Below, piece by piece: positions 17,375 through 25,849 of a stretch of DNA of 58,634 nucleotides. Location: positions 1-58,634 of the forward strand of contig LFTC01000040.1 in assembly GCA_001512915.1 (NCBI GenBank), read 5' to 3'. Under the pieces are notes generated by a model. That model was not told the DNA's origin, did not search any database, and saw only the letters and a program-made list of their open reading frames with translations. The DNA is from Clostridiales bacterium DTU083 (lineage in GTDB: Bacteria > Bacillota > Clostridia > Caldicoprobacterales > DTU083). How positions within the stretch are numbered: position 1 is the first letter of the stretch; each line of letters opens with the position of its first letter. Both the position numbers and the translations under genes were made by a program.

Positions 17375-17941
17375 TTATTGTTTTATAATGCTGATAAAAC
17401 TTTTCAGATAATTAGTTATGCTTTCTTCAGATAAGTTACTAATTCTGTTTAACAGATCTATTAAATCTTCATCATTGTCACTGGAAAGCCACTCAGTTAT
17501 AAAACCAATCAGTGCATGCTTGTGATAACGAGCCAGGAAATGAATATCATCTTCCTCTATGTCTGTATCCGCAACAAGTTTCTTGATAAAATCAAACATT
17601 ACTTTGTCCAGCGCTTGGAATATATAACGCTCCAATTGGTGCTTTTCAGCTGATTCATAGATATGCTTCAATGCTGTTTTATTTTTTATTAAAAAATCCA
17701 ATACCAAACTGCATTCTTCGCTTAATGTATCGGATACATCTGTGATTTGCTGAATCTTTTCAATTTCTTCCTGAAATATGTAGCTAACCAAACCATAGAT
17801 ATCTTCAAAATGATAATAAAATGTATTGCGGCTTACTCCACACGTTTCTATAATTTCAGTTACGGTTATTCTTGATAAAGGTTTTTCATTCAATAATTTG
17901 ATAAATGTATCAACTATAGCCTGTTTTGTAAAGTTAGCCAC
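17375..17941 (-). CDS. TetR/AcrR-family transcriptional regulator
   Basis: The N-terminal helix-turn-helix is clear: KQAIVDTFIKLLNEKPLSRITVTEIIETCGVSRNTFYYHF, with the family's FYYHF end. The C-terminal ligand domain (about 60-188) is helical and resembles the TetR_C group found in regulators such as DhaS. The GTG at 17941 gives the usual N-terminus and has AAGGG ten bases upstream; an ATG at 17992 would add 17 residues and abuts its own AGGAA. It lies 172 bases upstream of the radical SAM gene and 123 downstream of the acetyltransferase. It may control the radical SAM/metK pair. Confidence 0.85.
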   Translation of the reverse strand: MANFTKQAIVDTFIKLLNEKPLSRITVTEIIETCGVSRNTFYYHFEDIYGLVSYIFQEEIEKIQQITDVSDTLSEECSLVLDFLIKNKTALKHIYESAEKHQLERYIFQALDKVMFDFIKKLVADTDIEEDDIHFLARYHKHALIGFITEWLSSDNDEDLIDLLNRISNLSEESITNYLKSFISIIKQ

Positions 17942-18064
17942 ACCAGCCCAGCCCTTTCCAGCAATGACAAATGCAATTGCCAGATTACTCATTTCCTAAG
18001 GATAATTATACAACAAACTTCTCCAAAATTTCAAATAATTCGTTTTTCCATCCTTGAGCCTGTA

Positions 18065-18703
18065 TTACCTAATAATATGATTCTCTCCCAAAATTTCAGG
18101 TTTGTGAATCATACTGTCCTGTTCTGTAATCCTGCGTATTACCTTACATGGATTGCCTGCCGCAAAGCTGTCAGGCGGAATATCTCTGACTACAACGCTG
18201 CCGGCACCAATGACGCAATTATTTCCGATAGTTACTCCCGGGCAGACAACAACATTTGCTCCCAGCCAGCAATCATTTCCGATATGCACCGGCTTGGCAT
18301 AACACATGTGCACAGGATTACCCTCCTTATCCAGCAAAGCCCGGCGCTCATTGGGAAGCATTGGATGAATGGGGGTAACTATAGTAACGTTCGGACCGAA
18401 GCTGCAATAGCTGCCTATAGTGACCCAGGTATCGTCCTGAATTGTTAAATTAAAGTTAGCAAAAAAGTGATCGCCTATTTTTGTATGCTTGCCGTAGTGA
18501 ATATACATAGGCCCCTGAATAAAAGAGTTTTCGCCGACTTCAGCAAATATTTCTGATATTAATCTCTGTCTTTTTTCTATTTCATCTTCAAAGGTTAAGT
18601 TATACTCAGTGCACAAGTTGTGCGTTCTAAGCTTAATAGCTCTCAATTCAGGATGCCCCGGTGCAAACAACATACCTGCAAAAATTTTTTCTTCCTCCCG
18701 CAT
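18065..18703 (-). CDS. Maltose/galactoside O-acetyltransferase family protein
   Basis: This hexapeptide-repeat (left-handed beta helix) acetyltransferase transfers acetyl from acetyl-CoA to a sugar hydroxyl. The 212-residue product has the N-terminal Mac domain (KIFAGMLFAPGHPELRA), then repeats such as IGDHFFANFNLTIQD and IGSYCSFGPNVTI. The catalytic His lies in TPIHPMLPNERR, followed by IGNDCWLGANVVVCPGVTIGNNCVIGAGSVV. AAAGGAG precedes the ATG at 18703. It may be the first gene of a unit with tetR. The acceptor sugar is unknown. Confidence 0.93.
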   Translation of the reverse strand: MREEEKIFAGMLFAPGHPELRAIKLRTHNLCTEYNLTFEDEIEKRQRLISEIFAEVGENSFIQGPMYIHYGKHTKIGDHFFANFNLTIQDDTWVTIGSYCSFGPNVTIVTPIHPMLPNERRALLDKEGNPVHMCYAKPVHIGNDCWLGANVVVCPGVTIGNNCVIGAGSVVVRDIPPDSFAAGNPCKVIRRITEQDSMIHKPEILGENHIIR

Positions 18704-18832
18704 GTTACCGCTCCTTTAACAGATGGTTAAATATCATTTTATTATGATTATAGCAGAAAAGCCGTTTTTAATTAATTATTGTGAATTAAATGGTTATATA
18801 CTTTTTAGGACGGACCTGACCTGGGGATAAAC

Positions 18833-18861
18833 TTGCCATATCTCTGTTTATTGTATATGCT
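18833..18861 (+). promoter_or_regulatory. Possible promoter of rtcB
   Basis: TTGCCA (18833-18838) and TATGCT (18856-18861) are 17 bases apart and about 60 bases before the rtcB start. The -10 box is imperfect. Confidence 0.35.
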
Positions 18862-18918
18862 GAAATTGGAAGGCATGGTCACTGCAGCAGCTGATAACCC
18901 TTTAAAAAGGAGGAGACA

Positions 18919-20019
18919 ATGTTAGAATTCAGCGGTAAATATAATACAGCCAGGGTTTTTACCAATGAAGTAGATGAAGCGTCCGCAGCACAGATAATTG
19001 AACTGTGCAACCAGGAATTCACTAAGGGAAGCCGCATACGGATGATGCCCGATGTTCATGCCGGCGTCGGATGTACAGTCGGCACAACTATGACAATAAC
19101 AGACAAGGTGGTCCCAAACCTTGTAGGTGTGGATATAGGGTGTGGCATGGAAACTATACTCCTTAGTGAAACCCGGATAGATCTTTCAAAGCTGGATGAG
19201 CTGATTTATAGAAGAATTCCTGCGGGCTTTTCTATACGTGATAAACCACACCGTTACCTGGAGGAAATCGATCTCGATCAGCTTTACTGTTACAAACATG
19301 TGAATGTGCGCCGAGCAGAACTTAGTTTGGGCACCCTGGGCGGAGGCAACCATTTCATCGAAGTAGACAGGGACGATGATGGCCGGCTGTATCTCGTTAT
19401 CCATTCAGGCAGCCGACACTTGGGTTATGAAGTTGCACGATATTATCAGCAGCAAGGGTACAAGCAATGCAAACACCTTGGCATACCTAAGTCTCTTGCT
19501 TATGTTTCAGGTGATTTGTTCCGCCAATATATACATGATATGCGTATTATTCAAAAATTCGCTGTCTTAAACCGCAAAGCTATAGTCGACGAGATTCTCA
19601 ACGGCCTGGGTCTTCATACGGAATACAGCTTCACCACCATTCACAACTATATTGATACTGAATCAATGATTCTGCGTAAAGGAGCCGTGTCAGCAAAATC
19701 AGGAGAGCGCCTTTTAATTCCTATTAATATGAGGGATGGCAGCCTTATATGCATAGGCAAGGGTAATGAAGATTGGAATTATTCTGCACCCCATGGTGCC
19801 GGCCGCATAATGAGCCGGACTCAGGCTAAGCAAAGCATAAACTTGTCCGATTTTAAAAAGCAAATGGAAGGAATCTATACCACATCCGTCAGCAAAAGAA
19901 CTCTGGATGAAGCACCAATGGCATATAAACCCATGGAAGACATAATTAAGAATATTAGAGATACAGTGGAAATAGAGAAAATAATACGTCCTGTATATAA
20001 TTTCAAAGCCGGCGATTAA
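18919..20019 (+). CDS. rtcB: RtcB-family RNA ligase
   Basis: RtcB joins RNA 2',3'-cyclic-phosphate or 3'-phosphate ends to 5'-OH ends with GTP and manganese. The 366-residue product has MMPDVHAGVGCTVGTT, the metal-binding VGVDIGCGME, GTLGGGNHFIEV, VIHSGSRHLG and SAPHGAGRIMSR, which holds the His that becomes guanylylated (H292). It is shorter than E. coli RtcB (about 408) and resembles the compact RtcB subgroup of Firmicutes. AAAGGAGGAG precedes the ATG. No archease or rtcR/rtcA is nearby. Its last 17 bases overlap the 3' end of yaaA on the other strand. RNA repair or tRNA ligation is likely; the target is unknown. Confidence 0.93.
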   Translation: MLEFSGKYNTARVFTNEVDEASAAQIIELCNQEFTKGSRIRMMPDVHAGVGCTVGTTMTITDKVVPNLVGVDIGCGMETILLSETRIDLSKLDELIYRRIPAGFSIRDKPHRYLEEIDLDQLYCYKHVNVRRAELSLGTLGGGNHFIEVDRDDDGRLYLVIHSGSRHLGYEVARYYQQQGYKQCKHLGIPKSLAYVSGDLFRQYIHDMRIIQKFAVLNRKAIVDEILNGLGLHTEYSFTTIHNYIDTESMILRKGAVSAKSGERLLIPINMRDGSLICIGKGNEDWNYSAPHGAGRIMSRTQAKQSINLSDFKKQMEGIYTTSVSKRTLDEAPMAYKPMEDIIKNIRDTVEIEKIIRPVYNFKAGD

Positions 20020-20752
20020 TAAAAACATAACTATCCCTGCCTGATAAGTTGGCGCAATACTTATACCCTAAACGGTTAAAGCCTTTTATTTCTTCCGGAT
20101 CAATAATATTATTTTCTGCCAGCCAGCGAACCATTTCCCCTCGTGCCATTTTGCATTGAGTACCTTTGGCAATTACCTTATTTCCCTTTAGTTCTCCAAA
20201 AATACATGTTAATATACGAACTGTATCAGGCAGATAAGGTGTTACTGCTTTGCTGTACTCCTTGGATGCCAGATTGACAATAAGGCCGGTTTCCCGGCAA
20301 AGCTGAAGGGCCAATTTGTCTGCCCAGAACTCATATAAGTTTTTGCAATTTCTGATTCGAAGTTTAGCCTGCATTTCCAAACGATAAGGAGTTATTCCAT
20401 CGAAAGGCCGCAGCAGCCCGTAAAAGCCGGAAAGTATGCGCAAGTGCTCCTGTATGTAATCTAAATGCCCGGTTTCGAATACACCGGGCGCCATATATTG
20501 ATATTGGATGCCTTCAAAGGATAAAACAGCCGGCGTTAAATTGTTATATAAATCCATGTTTTTTATACGCTGAAAGTTCAGAGCAGCAATAGAATCATTG
20601 CAGCACCACAATTTCTTCAGTTCAGAATAACTCATTTCCTGAAGGCGCCTCAACAATATCTCCGCTTCTTCCATGAATTGAGGCAGGTCTTTATGGGACA
20701 GACTGTCTGTGTCTGTTTTCATCTTTTTTGCAGGAGAAATAATTATCCTCAT
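20003..20752 (-). CDS. yaaA: YaaA-family (DUF328) peroxide-stress protein
   Basis: YaaA in E. coli limits intracellular iron damage during hydrogen peroxide stress and binds DNA. The 249-residue product has the family N-terminus MRIIISPAKKM, LSFEGIQYQYMAPG, LRILSGFYGLLRPFDGITPYRLEMQ, and the C-terminal FNRLGYKYCANLSGRDSYVFI. The ATG at 20752 is the family start. The gene converges on rtcB with a 17-base overlap and no terminator. A stress role is inferred from the E. coli member. Confidence 0.92.
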   Translation of the reverse strand: MRIIISPAKKMKTDTDSLSHKDLPQFMEEAEILLRRLQEMSYSELKKLWCCNDSIAALNFQRIKNMDLYNNLTPAVLSFEGIQYQYMAPGVFETGHLDYIQEHLRILSGFYGLLRPFDGITPYRLEMQAKLRIRNCKNLYEFWADKLALQLCRETGLIVNLASKEYSKAVTPYLPDTVRILTCIFGELKGNKVIAKGTQCKMARGEMVRWLAENNIIDPEEIKGFNRLGYKYCANLSGRDSYVFINRRL

Positions 20753-20822
20753 GTGCCCATCACAGTTTTTATCATCAGATATTCACAATTGAATATACCA
20801 GCTTTGTTAAGTAAAAATCAAC

Positions 20823-20860
20823 AAAAAAATCCCGGCCAGAACCATGTATCCTGGGTCGGG
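20823..20860 (-). terminator. Terminator after the broken DUF4870 gene
   Basis: On the minus strand CCCGACCCAG pairs imperfectly with CTGGCCGGG and is followed by ATTTTTTTG. It ends transcription from the upstream GGDEF/HD-GYP gene and pseudogene. Confidence 0.7.
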
Positions 20861-20887
20861 AATGTTTCTAGAGTCTATTTATGATAA

Positions 20888-21229
20888 TTACTTAATTATC
20901 ACAAATACTTTGCCAATGATTGGCAGGTGTTTAGCCTTTCCTCCGAAACCGTTAATCATTCCTAAAATTGCCAGAACTAGAATTCCTAAATTAAAAATCG
21001 GTAATAATATCCAGCCTAAAAATGGTATCATACTCAGTACTATGTTGCCTATAAGGGCCAATAAGAATAGCAGTAAACCTTAATTGGCATGGAATTTTGC
21101 AAACGCTGAATCCGGACTGGCAATCAAAGGCAGAAAGAAAATCAAATATGCCAAACCTGCCATTGTTTTGTTCTTTTCTATGTCTTCAGCAGAAAAATCC
21201 AGTTCATTATGAACCTGTTCAGTTGACAT
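20888..21229 (-). pseudogene. DUF4870 membrane protein gene interrupted by one TAA codon
   Basis: Reading from the ATG at 21229, which has an excellent AAGGAGGG site, gives a 113-codon DUF4870-type protein collinear from end to end with the intact copy at 30843-31184. Shared blocks are NKTMAGLAYL, FFLPLI, AKFHAN, GWIL-PIF, INGFGGK and KHLPIIGK. Codon 50, where the intact copy has Gln (CAA), is TAA at 21082-21080. Everything after it stays in frame to the normal stop at 20890-20888. A single C-to-T change therefore splits the gene. The 49-residue first part would hold only one hydrophobic segment. It follows the GGDEF/HD-GYP gene by 26 bases. It is either a young pseudogene or a base error. 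Confidence 0.85.
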
Positions 21230-21255
21230 AAAATCCCTCCTTAAAATATATTTTT

Positions 21256-23868
21256 TTATAAGTTATAATTCTCTTTTAACGGTTTCCAGGCAGAAAACCC
21301 TTTTGCAGGCGCATGAATGTTTTTTTGTCTTTTTAAGATATTTACAAATATTCCTACAATTTTAGGATCAAATTGGCTGCCTGCATTTTTCTTCAACTCC
21401 CTGATTGCCTCCTCTGTGCTCATTGCTTTTCTGTATACCCGGTCATTGATCATAGCATCGTAAGCATCAGCCACTGCTAATATTCGGCAAGCTAATGGGA
21501 TTTCTTCTCCCCTTAAACCATGGGGATAGCCTTTGCCGTCCCATCGTTCATGGTGCGCCAGTATCAAATCTGAAACAGCAGCCAGCTCAGGAATGGCTTG
21601 TGCAATGCGGTAGCCAATTTCTGAATGTTTTTTCATCTCTTCCCATTCTGCTTTAGTTAAAGCGGATGGTTTTTGCAAAATACCCGGGTTTACCGTTATC
21701 TTTCCAATATCATGGAGCAGAGCAAGCAAGGAGAGTTCATTCATTTCCCTGGTAGACAGCTTAAGTTCTTTCCCGATTGACAGACAATATCTTTCAATTC
21801 TCTTTGAATGTTCTTCTGTTTCAAAACTTTTCTCATACAAGTTAGTCAATAATGCATTGACAATGGTGTTTCTGTAACTTTTACCATCCAGCAGTTTCTG
21901 CTGATACATTAGTTCTTCTGCTTCCCTCATAACCGCTTCTATGCTCTGGCTTGCATCGACTTTGCTTGCACAGCCTAGTGATAAGCTAATGTACAGACCG
22001 CTTTTGTTAACTGGTATTTTTACATTCTGAATTATTCTTAGGATTCTTTCCGCTTCTTTAAAACTGGTTTTTGGTATGAAGATAACAAATTCATCACCGC
22101 CCCACCTGGCAATCAAAGCATCTTCTTTGCAATGCTTTTTGAGCATCTCTGCAACATTTTTAAGCATTTCATCCCCGGCTTTATGGCCAAACACGTCATT
22201 GGTCAGCTTAAGACTATTAACATCACCCATTATTATTGAAAGGGGAAGATTGTCTGCTTTATCAAGATCATACATAGATTCTTCTATATAACGCCGGTTG
22301 TATAGACCTGTTAACACATCATGATAGCTGATATACTGAATCTGTCTGTTATGCTCTCTTTCCTTTCTTACATCTCGAAATACCATTACAACACCAATTA
22401 TTTCACCATTCTCTTTTTTGATTGGTGCTGCGCTGTCAGCAATGGGTATGTGCTCGCCATGACGGTTTACTAACACTATATTATCTGCAAGCTCCACAAT
22501 ATTACCTGTGTCAAGCACTTTTTTTATGGGACTGTCGATCTGCTCCCAGGTTTCTTCATTCAGCAATTTGAATACGTCTGCAAATTGTCTCCCCTTTACT
22601 TCTTCATCTTTCCATCCTGTTATCTGCTGAGCAGCTATATTTAAGCTGGTGATTCGTCCAGATCCATCTGTGGTAACAACCCCGTCTCCAATGGATCTAA
22701 GAGTGGTAAGCAGCAGTTCCTTTTCTTTAAACAATTCCTCGCGGTATGTTTCCCGATCGGTAACATCAAATATTATGGAATAGATTAAAGTGTTCACCCC
22801 ATCCGATATGGGGCAGGAATATACATCAACCATTTTGATTGCTCCGTTTTTTATGCGATGGGGGAAAACACTAAATCTCTGCTTATCACTCTTTGCCAAG
22901 GCGCGAAAGCCCCTGATATCGTCTGCCGGGAGCATGTTAATATCCTGAATGCGTAAATTCAGCAGTTCTTCCCTTGAATAGCCATAGAACTCAATAGCAG
23001 CCGGATTGGCATCGATGATTCTTCCTGATATCGGCTCGATTATCAACATAACCACGCTATGCTGGTTGAACATGGCCTGCAGGCGTTGAGACAATAACTC
23101 TTTCTCCTGCTGCACTTTTTCCATCTCAGATACATCCTTACTGGTACAAAGAAGATATCGGATTTTGTTTTCTCCAAACACAGGAGTGACCTGGGTTTGC
23201 CAAGTCCTTTCCCCCGTGGAAAAATTAAATTTCTGTTCATAGCGGACAGGTTTGCCTGTACGCATGCATTTCTCATAGTATTTTACCAGCTTCCCACCTA
23301 CCTCTTCACCCAGTATTTGGACCGGTGTCATGCCCTTAATATTGTCATAACCTGAAAGGCGCTGATGCACGGCATTGTTACGCACATACCGGAATTCTCC
23401 GTTCTCATAACGGACAATGCTTATGGCATCATTTGTTTTGTTAAAAATCATATCCAGATCTTCCGGCAGTATATCCGCTTCACTTAACTGGTTGTCATCG
23501 ATTGTTTCATCAGCTGCATCGCGAATAATTAAGGTAAAGGATGTTTTGTTTACAGGAACTACTGTGATATTTAAGTATCTTTTTATGCTTTCTATCCATT
23601 GAGTTGTTTCCTGGGTTTTCCCTGCACGAACTACACTGTCATAGTAGGAAAGCCAGTCAAAGCCTGCAGGTTTTGGTTCCTCTATTAATTCTGAAACCTT
23701 CTTCCCCAAAACTTTTTCTTTGTCCCAGCCTGTTATTATTTCAAAATCAGAATTAATATCAAGCACCCTGTAATCTACTGCCTGGTTTTCACTGTTATAT
23801 ATCAGTTCGAAATATCCCATAGCTAAGGCAGGTCCCGCTTCCGAGCTCAGCCATCTGTCACTGCACAT
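21256..23868 (-). CDS. PAS-GGDEF-HD-GYP signalling protein
   Basis: This 870-residue cytoplasmic protein has about four PAS domains (roughly 10-490; each with a YRVLDINSDFE- or IIDANPAAIEFYGYSREEL-like core). A GGDEF domain follows with an intact RWGGDEFVIF, and then an HD-GYP domain with LLHDIGKI, HHERWDGKGYPHGL and RILAVADAYDAM. Both catalytic signatures look complete, so it could both make and break c-di-GMP, or use one activity under PAS control. No membrane segment is seen. The ATG at 23868 has AAAGGTGG six bases upstream; an in-frame GTG at 23901 lacks a site. It is probably co-transcribed with the broken DUF4870 gene. Confidence 0.92.
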   Translation of the reverse strand: MCSDRWLSSEAGPALAMGYFELIYNSENQAVDYRVLDINSDFEIITGWDKEKVLGKKVSELIEEPKPAGFDWLSYYDSVVRAGKTQETTQWIESIKRYLNITVVPVNKTSFTLIIRDAADETIDDNQLSEADILPEDLDMIFNKTNDAISIVRYENGEFRYVRNNAVHQRLSGYDNIKGMTPVQILGEEVGGKLVKYYEKCMRTGKPVRYEQKFNFSTGERTWQTQVTPVFGENKIRYLLCTSKDVSEMEKVQQEKELLSQRLQAMFNQHSVVMLIIEPISGRIIDANPAAIEFYGYSREELLNLRIQDINMLPADDIRGFRALAKSDKQRFSVFPHRIKNGAIKMVDVYSCPISDGVNTLIYSIIFDVTDRETYREELFKEKELLLTTLRSIGDGVVTTDGSGRITSLNIAAQQITGWKDEEVKGRQFADVFKLLNEETWEQIDSPIKKVLDTGNIVELADNIVLVNRHGEHIPIADSAAPIKKENGEIIGVVMVFRDVRKEREHNRQIQYISYHDVLTGLYNRRYIEESMYDLDKADNLPLSIIMGDVNSLKLTNDVFGHKAGDEMLKNVAEMLKKHCKEDALIARWGGDEFVIFIPKTSFKEAERILRIIQNVKIPVNKSGLYISLSLGCASKVDASQSIEAVMREAEELMYQQKLLDGKSYRNTIVNALLTNLYEKSFETEEHSKRIERYCLSIGKELKLSTREMNELSLLALLHDIGKITVNPGILQKPSALTKAEWEEMKKHSEIGYRIAQAIPELAAVSDLILAHHERWDGKGYPHGLRGEEIPLACRILAVADAYDAMINDRVYRKAMSTEEAIRELKKNAGSQFDPKIVGIFVNILKRQKNIHAPAKGFSAWKPLKENYNL

Positions 23869-24044
23869 TATTGTCCACCTTTCCAGCCCATTAACCGTCA
23901 CTTATTCTTAAATCAACGCTGCAATGCAAATCCGGACTAAGTATAGCAATGGATGATATAATTAATAATATGTAACCCAATAAAACCTATTGTAAACATA
24001 AGCTTGGGAAGAGTATTGTAACAGTTGATCAAGGAAACTCAGAA

Positions 24045-24073
24045 TTGACACTTATAAAAAAATGGTTTAGCAT
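24045..24073 (+). promoter_or_regulatory. Promoter of the ABC exporter pair
   Basis: TTGACA (24045-24050) and TAGCAT (24068-24073) are 17 bases apart, about 45 bases before the first exporter gene. The remaining gap from 23869 holds no visible gene. Confidence 0.55.
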
Positions 24074-24118
24074 TCAAGTATTGGTATAGATAATTATGAA
24101 ATCAGAAATGTAAGGTGA

Positions 24119-25849
24119 ATGCGATTGAAAAAACTACTGCCTCTGATGAAAAAATACTGGGTTTATGCTTTTTTCAGCCCCATATTTATGATACTTGAGG
24201 TTATTGGGGATATTCTAATCCCCTATTTAATGAGCCTGATAGTAGATGTAGGCATAGCAAATCAAAACACTGGTTATATAACTAAGATGGGATGCTATAT
24301 GATTTTAACCGCACTTTTGGCTATGGCCTTTGGAGTGTCCAGCTCATTTTTTGGTGCCAGAGCAGGGTATGGTTTTGCATCAGAAATCAGGCAGAAAACT
24401 TTTGAAAGAATTCAAAGCTTCACTTTTGCCAATCTTGACAGGTTTTCTGTATCTTCGCTTGTTACCAGACTGACCAATGATTGTAATACCATAGGAATGG
24501 TAACCATGATGAGCCTGAGAATGGCAATACGAGCTCCTTTCATGTTAATATTTGCGCTTATAATGGCCTTTCGTATCAATTCATATCTGGCAAGGGTGTT
24601 TCTGGTTGCTATCCCAGTACTGGCAGTTATTGTTGCTGCAGTATTGTTCAAAGCAAGACCATTATTTCTCCAGATGCAGAAAAGAGTTGACAGAGTCAAT
24701 GCTGTAATCAAAGAAAATTTGGCCGCAATTAGAGTTGTTAAATCTTTCAATAGGCAAGATTTTGAAGAAGCAAAGTTCAAAGAAAGAAATGATAGCCTGA
24801 TGAATACGGCCCTCAAGGCCATATCTACCATAATAATTTTAATGCCTGCTTTCAGCCTGATAGTCTATTCCACTATTATTGCTGTTTTATGGTTTGGAGG
24901 GTTTCAGATAACCGCCGGAAATATGGGCGGCGGAGAGCTGATCTCATTTATAACCTATAACACACAAATTCTTATGGCATTAATGATGGTATCCTTTTAC
25001 TTCATGCAGCTGCTACGCGGTTCTGCTTCTGTGAACAGAATTATTGAAGTGTTAGATACTGAACCGGAAATCAAGGAAAAGAGGAATCCGGTTCGAACTA
25101 TTAAAGATGGCTCTATTACTTTTAAAAATGTCAGCTTCCGTTACCCTGGCAGCCGTGAAAAAACACTGAAAAACATAAATTTTGAAATTGCATCAGGAGA
25201 AACACTGGGAATAATAGGTTCTACAGGTTCCTCCAAAACCACATTGGTTCAGCTTATACCCAGGCTTTATGATGTCAGTGAAGGCAGTGTCTTGGTTGGA
25301 GGCATAGATGTCAGGGATTACGATCTGAAGTTTTTGCGGGATAATGTAGCCTTTGTCCTTCAAAACAATACTCTTTTTTCAGGCACAATCAGAGAAAATG
25401 TGAAATGGGGCGATGAAAATGCCAGCGATGAAGAAATAATAGCTGCCCTCAATAAAGCTCAGGCCTGGGAATTTGTTTCCGCTTATCCTGACGGCCTCGA
25501 TCACATTGTTGAACAGGGAGGGGATAATTTTTCAGGCGGACAAAAACAGCGATTATGCATCGCCAGGGCGTTATTAAAATCACCTAAAATAATTATTCTG
25601 GATGATTCCACCAGCGCTGTTGATATGGCTACAGATGCAAAAATCCAAAATGCTTTTAAGACAGAGCTTTCAGATGTTACCACCATAATAATTGCTCAAA
25701 GGATATCCTCAATAAAGCATGCCGACAGAATTATCGTTATGCACGAGGGAGAAATAGAATCAATAGGAAACCATGAAGTTTTATTGGAAAAATCTCCAAT
25801 ATACAGTGAAATATTTGAAACACAGCAAAAGGGAATGATCAGCGCATGA
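24119..25849 (+). CDS. ABC exporter half, degenerate-site subunit
   Basis: This 576-residue fusion of six membrane helices (about 1-320) and an ATP-binding domain belongs to the type IV exporters. The nucleotide domain has Walker A GSTGSSKTT, a regular FSGGQKQR signature and Walker B IIILDDSTSAVD, in which the catalytic Glu is Asp. That is the mark of the degenerate subunit in heterodimers such as TM287/288 or BmrCD. Walker A also has Ser where Gly precedes the Lys (GSSK rather than GSGK). The start could instead be the TTG at 24125, which lies seven bases after AAGGTG. Its stop overlaps the start of the next gene (ATGA). The substrate is unknown. Confidence 0.92.
   Translation: MRLKKLLPLMKKYWVYAFFSPIFMILEVIGDILIPYLMSLIVDVGIANQNTGYITKMGCYMILTALLAMAFGVSSSFFGARAGYGFASEIRQKTFERIQSFTFANLDRFSVSSLVTRLTNDCNTIGMVTMMSLRMAIRAPFMLIFALIMAFRINSYLARVFLVAIPVLAVIVAAVLFKARPLFLQMQKRVDRVNAVIKENLAAIRVVKSFNRQDFEEAKFKERNDSLMNTALKAISTIIILMPAFSLIVYSTIIAVLWFGGFQITAGNMGGGELISFITYNTQILMALMMVSFYFMQLLRGSASVNRIIEVLDTEPEIKEKRNPVRTIKDGSITFKNVSFRYPGSREKTLKNINFEIASGETLGIIGSTGSSKTTLVQLIPRLYDVSEGSVLVGGIDVRDYDLKFLRDNVAFVLQNNTLFSGTIRENVKWGDENASDEEIIAALNKAQAWEFVSAYPDGLDHIVEQGGDNFSGGQKQRLCIARALLKSPKIIILDDSTSAVDMATDAKIQNAFKTELSDVTTIIIAQRISSIKHADRIIVMHEGEIESIGNHEVLLEKSPIYSEIFETQQKGMISA

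Noticed and set aside
21080-21082. Possible recoding of the in-frame TAA in the DUF4870 gene
   Set aside because: TAA is not a selenocysteine or pyrrolysine codon, and other genes here use TAA as a normal stop. A nonsense mutation or base error is simpler.
24024-24035. TTGATCAA as an FNR site before the ABC exporter
   Set aside because: The two half sites overlap without the four-base spacer, so it does not fit the FNR consensus.
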